Positions 22,331-32,871 of a stretch of 64,000 nt of DNA are shown here, one piece after another. The DNA is taken from the NCBI RefSeq assembly GCF_030272615.1, contig NC_081408.1:60784114-60848113 (forward strand). The letters run 5' to 3'. Source of the DNA: Cryptomeria japonica. Taxonomy: Eukaryota; Streptophyta; Pinopsida; Cupressales; Cupressaceae. Position 1 is the first letter of the stretch; the number at the start of each line of letters is the position of its first letter. The notes beneath the pieces were generated by a model. The model saw only the letters and a list, made by a program, of their open reading frames with translations. It searched no databases and was not told the DNA's origin. The position numbers and the translations under genes were made by a program.

Positions 22331-24423
22331 TCGCTCTGGTCCCTTGGAGAGGGACAGGAGCGATCCATGATTTTGGTCTAGATTCTTGCGTTTTCAACGT
22401 TTAACTCCTTTACTTCCACGTCCCAAATCGATCATCTGGTGGTCCTTCGAATTTGAATGCCTCATTTGTGCGAGCAAATGCATCTCATGATCATTATCGC
22501 CCTGGTCCCTTGGAGAGGGACAGGAGCGATCCTAAGTTTTTTGCTTGAAATTTTCCATTTTGGTACGATCCTTTCCTTGTATCATCTTCCAAACGTCATT
22601 TAGAACCTCGTGCGTCCTTGTCTTAACGTGACTTTCAAAGAATGTCATGTGTTTTATCTAACATCGCCTTTGTCCCTTGAAGAGGGACAGGAGCGATCTC
22701 CATGTCTTCATGTTCATCTTGTATCTTTGATCTTCGAAATATCAATGCTTGTGTCCTTTGCGCACGTCCCACTCGCTTTTGCAAGGTACCTTCGATGTTA
22801 TAAGGATCATCGCCCTTGTCCCTTGGAGAGGGACAGGAGCGATCCACATTTCTCCTTGATCTTGGCGATTTTTAAACTTCGATCTCCTTTGCAACGTCTT
22901 CCTGACGATGTCCTTCGCATTTCCTATCCTCATTTCGCCTTGATCTTTGAAGGAACGTGAGTGTTTTGATAGGATCGCCCTGGTCCTTGTCCAAAGGACA
23001 GGAGCGATCTTGATTTTTTCACGTTCAATATGCATTTTTGACCTTCGATCCTTCATTGTGATGTTTTCCAAACGCCGTCCCTTGTCTTGCTTAACCTCGC
23101 CTTGCTTCGATTTTGGAGGAATATGAGCGCTTTTGATAGGATCGCCCTAGTCCTTGTCCAAAGGACAGGAGCGATGTGGGGCCTTTACACCATTTGGCGA
23201 TGTTTGGACGTTCAAAACTCTTGTTTATCACCTTGTTGTCATACCATGGACCCTCCAGAACATTGCAATATATTGTCCTTACGCGAATTTTGCATGAATT
23301 GATCAATACATCTAATATCGCTCTGGTCCCTCCCTGAGGGACAGGAGCGAAGTTCATCATTATGTGCTTGTTCTTGTTTGTACCAACTTGCAATCAACTT
23401 CATTGCGTGGAATGACGTCCTTTCGACCTTCTTGGTTGCTCGAAACTTGTTTGCCTTTTGAAATCTACGCCATTATGTAGATATCGCTCTGGTCCCTTCC
23501 CAAGGGACAGGAGCGATCTGGGTCTTTAGAGCGCAAATCCTTCCATGTGATGACCTTTACAACCTTGCGCTTGATGGAAATGCCTTGAAACGTCTTCGCC
23601 ACCCTTCGTCTTGACTTGGATCGGTCTTGAACCTTGGAGGAACGACCTTGAACTTCGGAGGGACGTATCATCACCATTGTATCGCCCTGGTCCCTTGGAG
23701 AGGGACAGGAGCGATCCTTCCCTTGTGGCCACTATCTTACTTTGCCTGGTTCCAAGTTTATATTCAACGGACTCGTCCTTCTTCCCTCCATTCGTTCATG
23801 CGTTGACATCATTTGTAACTTTGCAAAAAAAGGCAATTATATCAAAAATCGCTCTGGTCCCTTCCTGAGGGACAGGAGCGAACTAGGCATTTAGCACTGG
23901 TATGGACGTCCAAAAAATCTTCAAATTATATTCAATGCATTCATCTCATGTTCTCCTTCGTTTTTGAACGTAAACTTGCCTTGACCCTTGTCTGGATTTT
24001 GCAAAATGGAGGAAATCGCTCTGGTCCCTAGGAGAGGGACGAGAGCTATAAGGTACCTCGCCCTGGTCCCTTGGAGAGGGATAGGAGTGATCTCGTCAAT
24101 ATAGGTCATTCTCCTTCGTTTTTGCATCTCAAATTATATTCATTTGGCAAAGCATCTTCCCTTGGACGTCCTCAAATTGCTAAGTCATTAAAATCTTGCA
24201 AGGACGAGGCGAAATTTGAATCGTAGCTCCGGTCCTTCACTGAGGGACAGGAGCGATTTTCCTTCTGGAGGCCTTTCTGTGCTCATGAAAATCTTCAATT
24301 TATATTCAATGGAAAGATCTTGTCGTTCTCCATTACTTCAAACGTAAAATTTGTCTGGACTCTGCAAGGATGATGAGATATTTGAAATTGAGCTCCCGTC
24401 CTTCATTGAGGGACAGGAGCGAT
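22331..24423 (-). repeat. Palindrome array of E1a (14 units)
   Basis: Units start at 22331, 22497, 22664, 22810, 22975, 23142, 23318, 23484, 23682, 23849, 24016, 24058, 24226 and 24391. Spacings are 166, 167, 146, 165, 167, 176, 166, 198, 167, 167, 42, 168 and 165 bp. The 42-bp doublet near the outer end is also present in E1b (20491/20533) and, at 46 bp, in E2 (51193/51239), so it predates the split of the copies. Read on the minus strand, the units match those of E2. Confidence 0.9.
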
Positions 24424-25246
24424 TTTGCTCCTACAGGCCAAAATAACAAGATTTTTCACATTTTAACACTTCACGAGGTGAAAATGAATCAATTCCAATG
24501 CCCAGGATCGAACTTCAAAAAAGTCAAAATTTGGTCAAAATATTCAATCAGACAAAAATTCATATTGATGGTCAACACTTAGACAAGTTTAAGCTCTGCA
24601 TGAACATTCCAATTGAAAATTAGACCAATTTGGCGAATTCATTGCATTCAAAATTTGCATTCTAGAAAAGAAGCTCAAAAGCTCTCAAAAATGACTGGAT
24701 TTTAGCTTGAAAAGGCAAAATTTAAAACCCTAAGGCTTGGCCCTAAATCCAGACTACTAACTAACTAACAAAACCCTAAAAACGAAAGCGAAAACGAGCG
24801 AAAAACAAGCAAAAAGAGGGGGTCCCCATTTGGGATGGGGCGATGTGTGAAATGGTCACAACAGGCTTCCACAGGACCACAAGCAAACTTTTGATAAGTA
24901 TATCTGGATATAACTGATTCAAGAAATTTTCCTTTTCCAACAGTTCTAGTCTCCTTTGAGACGTCTTGTCAAAGTTGTAATGGATCAAATGTATTTTGAA
25001 TTCTTTATTTACTGTTATTGACCATTTTCGTGACCCTGAAATGCATCACTTGATAAACACATTTTGTAAATAGATAATTTTGAAGGGTTTTCTGAACACT
25101 GGCAATAAAATAATAATTTATTTGTGCAGTGAGTTTAGTCTTTCCTAAACTTTCCAAACAGATGGGAATAATTTGCATGTATAGGAAGTTTTCAATCATC
25201 TTCTTAGATATTTTAATTTTTTTTGCAAACCTTTTCCATTGAGCAG

Positions 25247-25417
25247 GTATAACATTCCACAGTTGGCAAAGAAGTTTAAGGTTTATGCAGTAGACTTGTT
25301 GGGGTTTGGATGGAGTGAAAAAGCTATTATTGACTACAATGCTTTAGTGTGGAGCAATCAGGTTGCTGATTTCTTGAAGGAAATAGTCAAAGAACCAGCA
25401 ATATTAGTGGGAAATAG
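25247..25417 (+). CDS. Alpha/beta-hydrolase, next exon (At4g36530-like)
   Basis: Bounded by acceptor TTGAGCAG and donor GTATAT. It is 171 bp, phase 2 at both ends, so the frame from 11471-11609 continues. The peptide begins YNIPQLAKKFKVYAVDLLGFGWSE and ends EPAILVGN plus the first two bases of a codon, where the family has the nucleophile-elbow serine (VGNSLGG). That serine therefore lies at the start of the next exon, which I could not find up to 64000. Either the next intron is over 38 kb or the gene is cut. No stops or frameshifts are seen in either exon, so it may be functional. Confidence 0.85.
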
Positions 25418-25491
25418 GTATATGATCACTGGTAACTAATTTCTTGTGAGACCCGATCTCTTTTGCATTGAATAACAGAGAATAAAACAAA

Positions 25492-25556
25492 TACACACAC
25501 ACACACATATATGTATATGTATATATACATAGACATATATATGTGTGTGTGTGTAG
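25492..25556. repeat. Compound microsatellite, self-complementary
   Basis: An AC run, then AT/GTAT-rich centre, then a GT run. The AC and GT arms are complementary, so the whole 65 bp can fold back on itself. Confidence 0.85.
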
Positions 25557-25620
25557 TATTCATACCAATAATGACAATGGCAGACATAAACTCTTGTTTA
25601 TGAAACCTTGAGTATCAACT

Positions 25621-25957
25621 ATATTTTTATGTTTGGGGAGGAAAAATTAAATAATTCTTGAAGCGAAGATAGCATTTTCTTTAGTTTTTCATCTTTTACT
25701 GCAGTATCTTATTTTATTGTTGGTTCTCTGAAGCAGCCTTGTTGAATTTTGTTGTCTTCCCTCTTTAAACACCACTAGTGATGGTGTCAAATGTTCAGTT
25801 TGTTTTATTAAACCATGGTCATCAAATATATTTTTATGTTTGGGGAGGAATAATTTAGGCATCCTTGAAGCAAATATAGCATTTTCTTTGGTTTTTCATC
25901 TTCTGCTGCAGTATCTTATTTTATTGTTGGTTCTCTGAAGCAGCCTCATTCAATTTT
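25621..25957. repeat. Tandem duplication of about 130-bp segments, offset 206 bp
   Basis: 25621-25750 and 25827-25957 share ATATTTTTATGTTTGGGGAGG, GCAGTATCTTATTTTATTG and TTCTCTGAAGCAGCCT with scattered differences. Confidence 0.75.
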
Positions 25958-27837
25958 AGTGTCTAAATCAGCATCACTATCATATTATTAATGCTTCAAT
26001 GGGAGTTGCATGAGTGAAATAGGTTCTTCTATCATAGGTCTAGCACTAACCTAGTTAGGAACATAGTTTTGTGAGGCTGAATTCATATTGTTTAATCATC
26101 TCAGCACAAATTCATTTGTTCTTTGAATGAGCTGGATAATGAAAATGAGATGAGAAAGGCGAATACTCAGCTAGTTATGTTTTCGTGCAGATATTGAACT
26201 TGCTAGGTTTGTTTTGAGATAGAGTACAAGCTAAAACTAATATAAATGGACGGAATAGTTTGACTTCTCCCAAGAAACATACATTTTAGATGATTCAGAT
26301 TACTTATCAGAACAGTAGAAGATTAATTTGATGCTATGTGAAGGTCCATTTTTCTAGTTCCTATCCTCCCTTCAACCTTGTAAAATTGATGCAATGGGTG
26401 CTAGGTAATCCATTAAAGCTCGTGTGAAATGGATTCTTGTGAAATACTTATTATTAAGTTAATACAAAGAATAATACTATGACACAACCAAAATGAATTA
26501 TATCTGATATTAATAACAGAGGGAATCATCACATGCAAAAAAATTGTGGCAGATTATTTTTCACTCCGTAGACAGGTTATCAAAAGAATTGAGCTAATGC
26601 TAAATCAATTCCACCCACAATATTAAGTGCCAGAAGAAGACAAAAATTAAATGAATATACTTGAAGCAAAGGAATGCTTCCAATTTTTTCTTGCAAGGAG
26701 CCTTCCCATACAACAATGACAATCTGTATTTTTACTTAGATGAATAGAAGCCATTGACCTGTGATTGTCTTTAAGTGATTGCTTTACATTTTGTTATTTT
26801 GATTTTACAATGTCTCCATATGGGTGGTGAATGATACATTTTAGTGAAACAATTATTTAAAGAATGTGAACCTAGTTGGCATCCTCATATAATCAAGCTG
26901 AGAAGCATTGCGATCTCACCTTTCCTTGGAAGGTGATTTTCCAAAAGTAGTCCTAGGTTCAATTATGCCTTACAAATTACAATTGAATAAAATTCTATCC
27001 TAAACTAATAGGTAAGGAAAGAATTGATAGTAATGAAGCTAATTGGAATATTTAACGTTCATTGACCTACTAATTTGTAGGGGGCTATGAAGTATTTCAG
27101 TAGTAGAGTCGTCATAATAACAATGGAGAGGCACCATTTTTACAAATATAACACGTGACAATAGAGTATGAATAAAAATTTGAATTTAGTAAATATCCAC
27201 ATAAGGAGATCATCTCCCTCATTGTAAGCCAACAAGACATATCTAAGATGTACAGCTGAATGTAATTTGGATGATTAGCATCCTTCTTTAAGGTGTTTTG
27301 CATCTTTGGCATTGTTCATTTGTGTCTACCAGATCCTAATTTCACAAAATAATAAACATTGTATAAGAATTAGATTCTTGAGAAGACATGTATTAAGAAA
27401 TGAAAAGCTCCATGTTAGAAGGATAAGAGTGTTGTAGATACAATGTGAGATTTGTTAAAAGTTATAGTGATCTATAGAAGATCAAGGTTGGAGAGGATCA
27501 TGCTAATGAATATGTTAATCTAGAAGTTGTGGTTGCAAAAGATGCCCTATTGATTGGAGAAACTTTTATTTCCCTGAGGTATTTTAGTCTTATTTGTGTG
27601 AAGAGCCATAGAGCTCAATACAAAAGGCCATGAAAGGTCTAGGCTTCTATGTGGGATATAAAAGTAAGAGGAAAATTGATATTTGGTTGTAGATAATGTG
27701 CCACAGGAAACCTCAAGATTGTCATGAAGTGTATGTAGAAGTTGAAGTAGATAGATCTAAGATGTAGAGGGTGCTTAGCATACTTCTTGATGGTGTGTTG
27801 GAAGGATTCTTCATCAGACTCGTCTCAAGGACAAGAC

Positions 27838-29886
27838 TGTAATGTCCCCTTCCAGCTAGTGATCACTCTTGGTGGAAAATAGCCTATTCAGGAGGCCCGT
27901 AGGCTATTTTTGGTAGAGTTAGGGTTTCCATCTTCCGGGAGGATTTTGAGTGGGAAGCAGTTGGAGTCTAGGATTTCTGATTGTGGATTTTTTCTAGGTT
28001 TTCAAAGAGCTTCGCAGTGATGGTACTTGCATTGCGTTCAATTGAGGTTTGCATACTTACTATTTCTAGTAAGTAGGGTCTGAATAGCACATTTTTCTGG
28101 GTTTTTCAAGTGTTTTCCGACAATATGACATGCAACTTCATTTGACTACTCTTTAGTGGACTTACTATTTTTAGTAAGTAACAGTTGATTCCAGTTTGTG
28201 CCCTAACGGAGTTGGGAGTCACATACTAGTTTTAGTAAGTGTGGAATTTTTTAGGGTTTCAGTCAAGTCTGGCAGCACTGGCTATTTTTGGTAGTTATGT
28301 GATTCAGTGACTCAATTCTATTTATGGCAGCCATAGTTGAGTTCAGAATGCAGTTTAATGGACTTGGTCATTTATCATTAACATGACTTGAGTTAATATT
28401 TTTATGACATTTGGTCTGCAAAATGGTTTATTAAATATTAATACTTTGTCCCAAGTTTAATATTCAATTATTAAATTGGACGACTTAGGAAAGAGGGAAA
28501 AATACTCTATTCATAAGATTTTATTATTTCTCCTAAGGCAAGGGTCGAAAAAGGGAAAAGTATTTTGAAATATTACTTGTGGACCTTAGACAAGTTCAAA
28601 GTTGTCTAGGAGGGGGAAAAATACATCTTGGGCGGCCATATGCTGGTGTAATGAAATGAAATGCAGCGCTCATTTGGGTGAAATGAAATGTCATGTAATG
28701 TGGGCGAATTTGGAGGTGTTGAATTTGAATTTCGGTGAGCAAATGTTATAAATAAGAGCTTTGGGCTCTCATTTGGGACATCTTTGAAACTTATACTGAT
28801 ATGCTATCGGATTGACTCCAAACTTCTTCAAGGGTGAAAATGTCCTAGGGCTTTTTGCAGATTCGAGTGTGAGACATCACTCCTAGCTGTAGTTCAATCT
28901 TGGATTGCTTGGTTTGATTCCTGTGGATAGCGTTTTGTTGGAGAGTTGAGTGTGTGGTGTTTCCTTCCTCTGGAGGGTGCTATTTTTGGTGAAGAGCGTG
29001 GCTTTCCTTGCTGGTCGTACCTTCCTTTGCTGACCGTACCTTTTGGTGTTTGTTGCTAGATGTGTTTGGCGTGCTTTGTGTGGGAGATTTCGGTAGTTCC
29101 GTGTTCAGCGATTCTAGTTTTTGGGTGTGTGCAAGTCTCCAGTGTTGTTTGTGCTTCGTTGGTGTGGCTTTCCATAGTTTGTTGTGGTTCGTGGTGGCTG
29201 ATTGGTGGAGTTGCAGCAGGCTGTTTTCTGTAACAGCAGATTGGTACAGTGGTTTTTTCTATTTTTTGTTGTTCTTATCTCACAGTTCAGTATTTGTATT
29301 AGTTTGTATCTTCTTATTCTCTTTCATCTTATGTGATGTTTATTGTAAAGCTAAATGGTAGTACCATTAGTCGTTTCTATTTGCTTTCCTCTTTGTAATT
29401 CCCATTGCACAAGTGGAAGAGGCTGGCCTAGCCGCCTTCAGTGATTGTAATTTTGGTTTGTAATTGTCCTCCCGCTGAATAAGCGGTAGAGTCGATGGTA
29501 ATGTTGTCCTCCCACTGAATAAGCAATGGAGTTGATAATAATTCTCATTTCTAGTCCTCCTGCTGCATAAGCGGTAGAGTGATTGTTATTTTTAGTGTTT
29601 GGTTTGTTTCTAGCAAGTTTTTGCCGGGAAGTTTCTGAATTTCCATCTCCCGCTGAATAAGTGGAAGGGGCTGGCTTGCCACCCAAATTTGTAATCAGTT
29701 TCAGTTTTTAAGCATCTAACGATCCCCTCAACATCGTATGCTCTCACCCTCCCACACTGGGCTCTCGATGATCAAAAGGTGGAAAGGGTTACTTTCAGCA
29801 GCATCGAGATTATCTTTCCTAACCTTAACGGGTGCTTTGAAGTGTTGTGTTTAAAAATAAAAATAAAAATTGTTGTGGATATTGCA
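27838..29886 (+). mobile_element. Solo LTR, 2.05 kb, target duplication AAGAC
   Basis: Begins TGTAATGTCC, ends GGATATTGCA, with perfect AAGAC duplications (27833-27837, 29887-29891). The sequence on either side rejoins to match the uninterrupted copy at about 44446-44612, which confirms both edges. TATAAATAA at 28746-28754 is a plausible promoter. There is no internal region, so it is a solo LTR left by recombination. The 117-codon + strand frame at 29008-29361 is low-complexity and probably not a gene. Confidence 0.88.
29400..29690 (+). repeat. CCGCTGAATAAGCGG hairpin repeats in the solo LTR
   Basis: About five related copies near 29402, 29472, 29511, 29551 and 29650. The best has CCGCT pairing with AGCGG around a GAATA loop. 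They lie in the terminal 500 bp of the LTR. Confidence 0.7.
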
Positions 29887-29891
29887 AAGAC

Positions 29892-31309
29892 AAAGCTAGG
29901 GATAATGTAGGCAGGGTTTTTCATCATTTTAGAGTTGTGTCTCATACCACAAACACATGGTTGTTATTACAAGCTCTAATACCATTGTAGTATGCTGTCT
30001 TGTTTGCTTAATTATTTTTGCACTTTTACCTTAAGAGTAATTTTGTCAAACAGTTTGCATACAATTATTGACAAAGTACATTAACTTGCTGATTCATGAA
30101 ACTGCCAATACAAATAATTACTTGCAATACTGATCTGATTTGTCTCATTTATTCAAAGAAAATACATGTCTTTAGAAAAGCAACATTAACATCATCTAAA
30201 ACTGAAATACATGAACCATATAAATTGCTGTTCACAAAATTGGGATGTTTTGACATTCAACGTGGATATTACAATCAAGTATGCACTTAGCAAATAGACT
30301 AAGCATGAGTACCTTCAGAAATATGTGTCTTCTTGCTGCTAAAGGTGTGAATTGTCCTCAAATTAACCATCAAATGCTCATACAAAGATTACTACAAGTC
30401 TTCCATGATATATTCAGCATATCACAATCCACAAACCAACAAACCAAGCCTTTAATACTTAGAAAATGTAACTCAAAAGTCTGCTCCAGCAACTAAATGC
30501 AAGGAAAAGCACAGGGGCAATTCACATTGGAAATTTCAATCACTTCTTTTACCCTCCTAACTGATCCAGATCTGTTAGGAACCCTTAGAGGCCTCCAAAA
30601 GATGATCTTGCAGCCTTCAAACACAGGAAAATAGCTCACAAATTCCCACATGCCAATGCCCAAATTGGGCGGTGCCTCTAAGGGGCAACTTGAGCTAGAA
30701 AAATAAACGCCAAATCAAAACCCACATATTATATATGCATGCTTATCACCTAGCCATAAGAAAACATTTGAGACAATACCCAAAATGATATGTCTTATTT
30801 TGAGAGATATGTGCAAAAATGTGAATCGCAAGGTAGCTGGAATGGTACGGCCAACACTAGAAAATGTCTCCAAAAGTTCTTGAAACTTGAATAGCACTCA
30901 AAAAAACCAAACTAGAAATGCATTGTGAATATCTTAAGATATCTCCAACAAATACCAACTAGAGTAGATCTTTCACTACTGTAGCTAGTCTTCTTCAAGA
31001 GGGATTTTGTCTGTAGGAAGGCTGAGATGGACCAAGTCCAAATCTGAAAAACCACGTAGGGTTTTCTGAGAGAGAAATATTAGATAATAAACTCAACATA
31101 CCAAATGACCTCTCAATTCCTTTTTTATAAGCTTTTTAGGGAACTTTCTAGAAACTTCTTTTTAAAATCACTTTATTAATTTATTAATCTTTTTAACTCC
31201 AAAAAGTGATTTAGTTTACTTTTAAAACATTTCTGGAACTTAAAGTCAATCTCATAATTTAAAATTTTTTTATTTTCTTTCTAATGAGCTATAACATTGA
31301 GATGCTTCA
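29892..31309. other. Unassigned
   Basis: The first 100 bp or so continue the dispersed repeat interrupted by the solo LTR. The rest has no recognised gene; ORFs here are short and featureless. Confidence 0.5.
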
Positions 31310-31410
31310 TAAATATACTAAGTTACCGGTTCGGGTTCAGGCACCGGTATGGCAAAATTTTGAAAAGGGGTTTGGGTTCGTTTGGGTTCGTTAGTACAAA
31401 AACATGTAAA

Positions 31411-31440
31411 TTTTATATATATATATATATATATATTTTG
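31411..31440. repeat. AT dinucleotide run
   Basis: Simple (AT)n tract just inside the hAT left end. Confidence 0.9.
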
Positions 31441-31636
31441 ATATTTGTGAAGCCTATAAGCATGAATTAAAATTTGCATGTCACATAGCATCATATAAAC
31501 AACAAAACAAACATAAACTTGTAATCATAGCATCATGATCATACCATAATAGCATCAATATATATCAAGTTTAATATCAAAATGACAAAATATTCAAGTA
31601 TCATTGTTTCAACTTTCAACAATATAAACTTAAAGT

Positions 31637-31987
31637 TTAATCATCAAATGGATCATCTAATTCATCCTCCTCCTCCTCATTGACATTGATATTAGATGAG
31701 CCAATGCCACTTGCACTTGCACTATAAGTTGGCTCAATTTCCGAGTCATCAAGTGTCAATGCAAGAAGCTGAGAAGCAGGAGCATCCAAATCAGTATGCT
31801 CTAGCTCTATATCCCACATCTTCGTTTCCCCTTGTGTGTAGTCACGTTGTTTGTGTGAAAGAAGACGTAGGTTGGAATGCACATATACTAAATTCTTCGC
31901 TCTTTTTGATAGCAGCCTATTGCGCTTTACTGAGTGGATGAAAGAGTATGTGGTCCAATTTCTTTCTGAAGCAGATGAACTAGCAAC
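31637..31987 (-). pseudogene. hAT transposase, C-terminal exon
   Basis: After an acceptor (minus CTTCATAG) the peptide reads VASSSASERNWTTYSFIHSVKR, then YVHSNLRLLS and MWDIELE, ending in an acidic tail. SERNW..YS.IHS.KRNRL is the core of the hAT C-terminal dimerisation domain. A 27-bp segment (GCAACCTATGAAGACAAAG on the + strand) is duplicated at this exon edge (31978 and 32038), repeating the acceptor. Confidence 0.85.
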
Positions 31988-32098
31988 CTATGAAGACAAA
32001 GTAAACAATTAAAGTTATACATTAATGAAATAAAATTACTAGCAACCTATGAAGACAAAGTAAACTATAAATAAACTAAAACTTGTAAATTTAAAATT

Positions 32099-32824
32099 TT
32101 AATTAATTAAACTTACTTTTGATAAAAAATTTATAGCGAGGGGTTGTAGGTGTTGGAAGCATGTGCTATGGAAGTACCACCAGCTATGAGCATCCTTCTT
32201 GGATCTATGACGAAGTGCATCAACACTTAGACCATTCCCATTTGCGAATTCTATGAACTCATTTGTAACAACATCTCGCAAATCATCATCCGGATATAGT
32301 CTAAGAAATACTGCCTTGTACCCATCAGATACTTCTAGATCTCTCCATGGTGGAATCCTTCCTGGTTTATCAAGAAACTGATTGCTATAGTACTTACGTG
32401 TCAAGGCATAGGCAAGAAGGTGCAAAGGAGTGGTCATCTTATTCCACCTTTCTACAATAATTACTTCTAGTTCTTTGAAGAATTTCTCCTGGGGATCATT
32501 CTCTTTTTCATTTATAGTGACCTTTATTTTTTCAAGCATTGAGTCAATGCCATCATAAATCTCACCTACGCAAGGCCTATCCATGTCTGTATAGCGAATC
32601 ATGCTCATGATGGGTACAATGATACTTAGGAGATATGTAACAAGATCCCACCATTTCTCATTCAATATTCTATCCCTAATTTTTTCTGCCCTCTCAGTGC
32701 TACTCTGCTTCCATACAGTCCAATTGGTGCTAATCACCATATTGCATAGTGCCACTCTAACTTTCACAAGTCGTCTTAAGACGATTGTGTTTGATGCAAA
32801 ACGGGTCTCAGCAACATATAACAC
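32099..32824 (-). pseudogene. hAT transposase, middle exon
   Basis: Open frame with VAETRFASN, LVKVRVALCNMV, KWWDLVTYLLSIIVPIMSMIRYTD and HLLAYALTRKYYSNQF, which match the catalytic RNase H-like core of plant hAT (DUF659-type) transposases. It joins in sense to the exon ending near 42406 across an intron that now contains two LTR insertions. The expected acceptor before VAE reads TATATG, not AG, so splicing is probably lost. Confidence 0.85.
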
Positions 32825-32871
32825 AAATTAATGCTAAATGATTAAAAAATAAAGCCAAACTTTAAAGAAAA

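Larger units (their letters stand above)
12204..24863 (-). mobile_element. E1a: ORF-bearing element, TGTTG...CAACA, target duplication GGCTT
   Basis: The left edge TGTTGACGTG and right edge GTCACAACA are flanked by perfect GGCTT duplications (12199-12203, 24864-24868). Removing the nested E1b leaves about 7.8 kb. In minus-strand order it has: TGTTGTGAC edge, palindrome array, TATA box, leader with intron, a 1,073-codon ORF, inverted telo-boxes, CGTCAACA edge. There is no internal copy of either edge, so no LTR pair is visible. TG...CA ends with a 5-bp duplication are the integration signature of LTR retroelements. It is either a giant solo LTR containing a gene, or a non-autonomous element of unusual design. 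Confidence 0.85.
11610..25246 (+). other. 13.6-kb intron of the hydrolase gene
   Basis: It starts GTCTGT and ends TTGAGCAG. Of its 13,637 bp, 12,660 belong to the nested elements E1a and E1b plus one 5-bp duplication, so the ancestral intron was about 970 bp. Both transposons lie antisense to the host gene. Their sense transcription and poly(A) signals therefore should not directly truncate the host transcript, which may explain why the insertion is tolerated (inference). Confidence 0.8.
25418..27837. other. Unassigned, probably intronic
   Basis: AT-rich, no convincing coding sequence. It includes a microsatellite, a 206-bp-offset duplication and, at the right end (about 27765-27837), the left half of a dispersed repeat. 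That repeat continues at 29887 and has a second copy at about 44446-44612. Confidence 0.5.

Noticed and set aside
18711-24423. CRISPR-like array (33-bp repeats with spacers)
   Set aside because: The intervening DNA is about 133 bp and weakly homologous between units, the setting is a plant nuclear retroelement, and there are no cas genes. It is a decayed tandem array.
18700-24600. Many 60-115-codon frames on both strands over the palindrome arrays
   Set aside because: They arise because the repeated palindrome lacks stops in several frames (peptides such as LERDRSD and GTRAI recur). No start context, no conservation.
29008-29361. 117-codon Cys/Phe-rich frame as a secreted protein
   Set aside because: It lies inside a solo LTR, is biased by the T-rich composition and has no conserved pattern.
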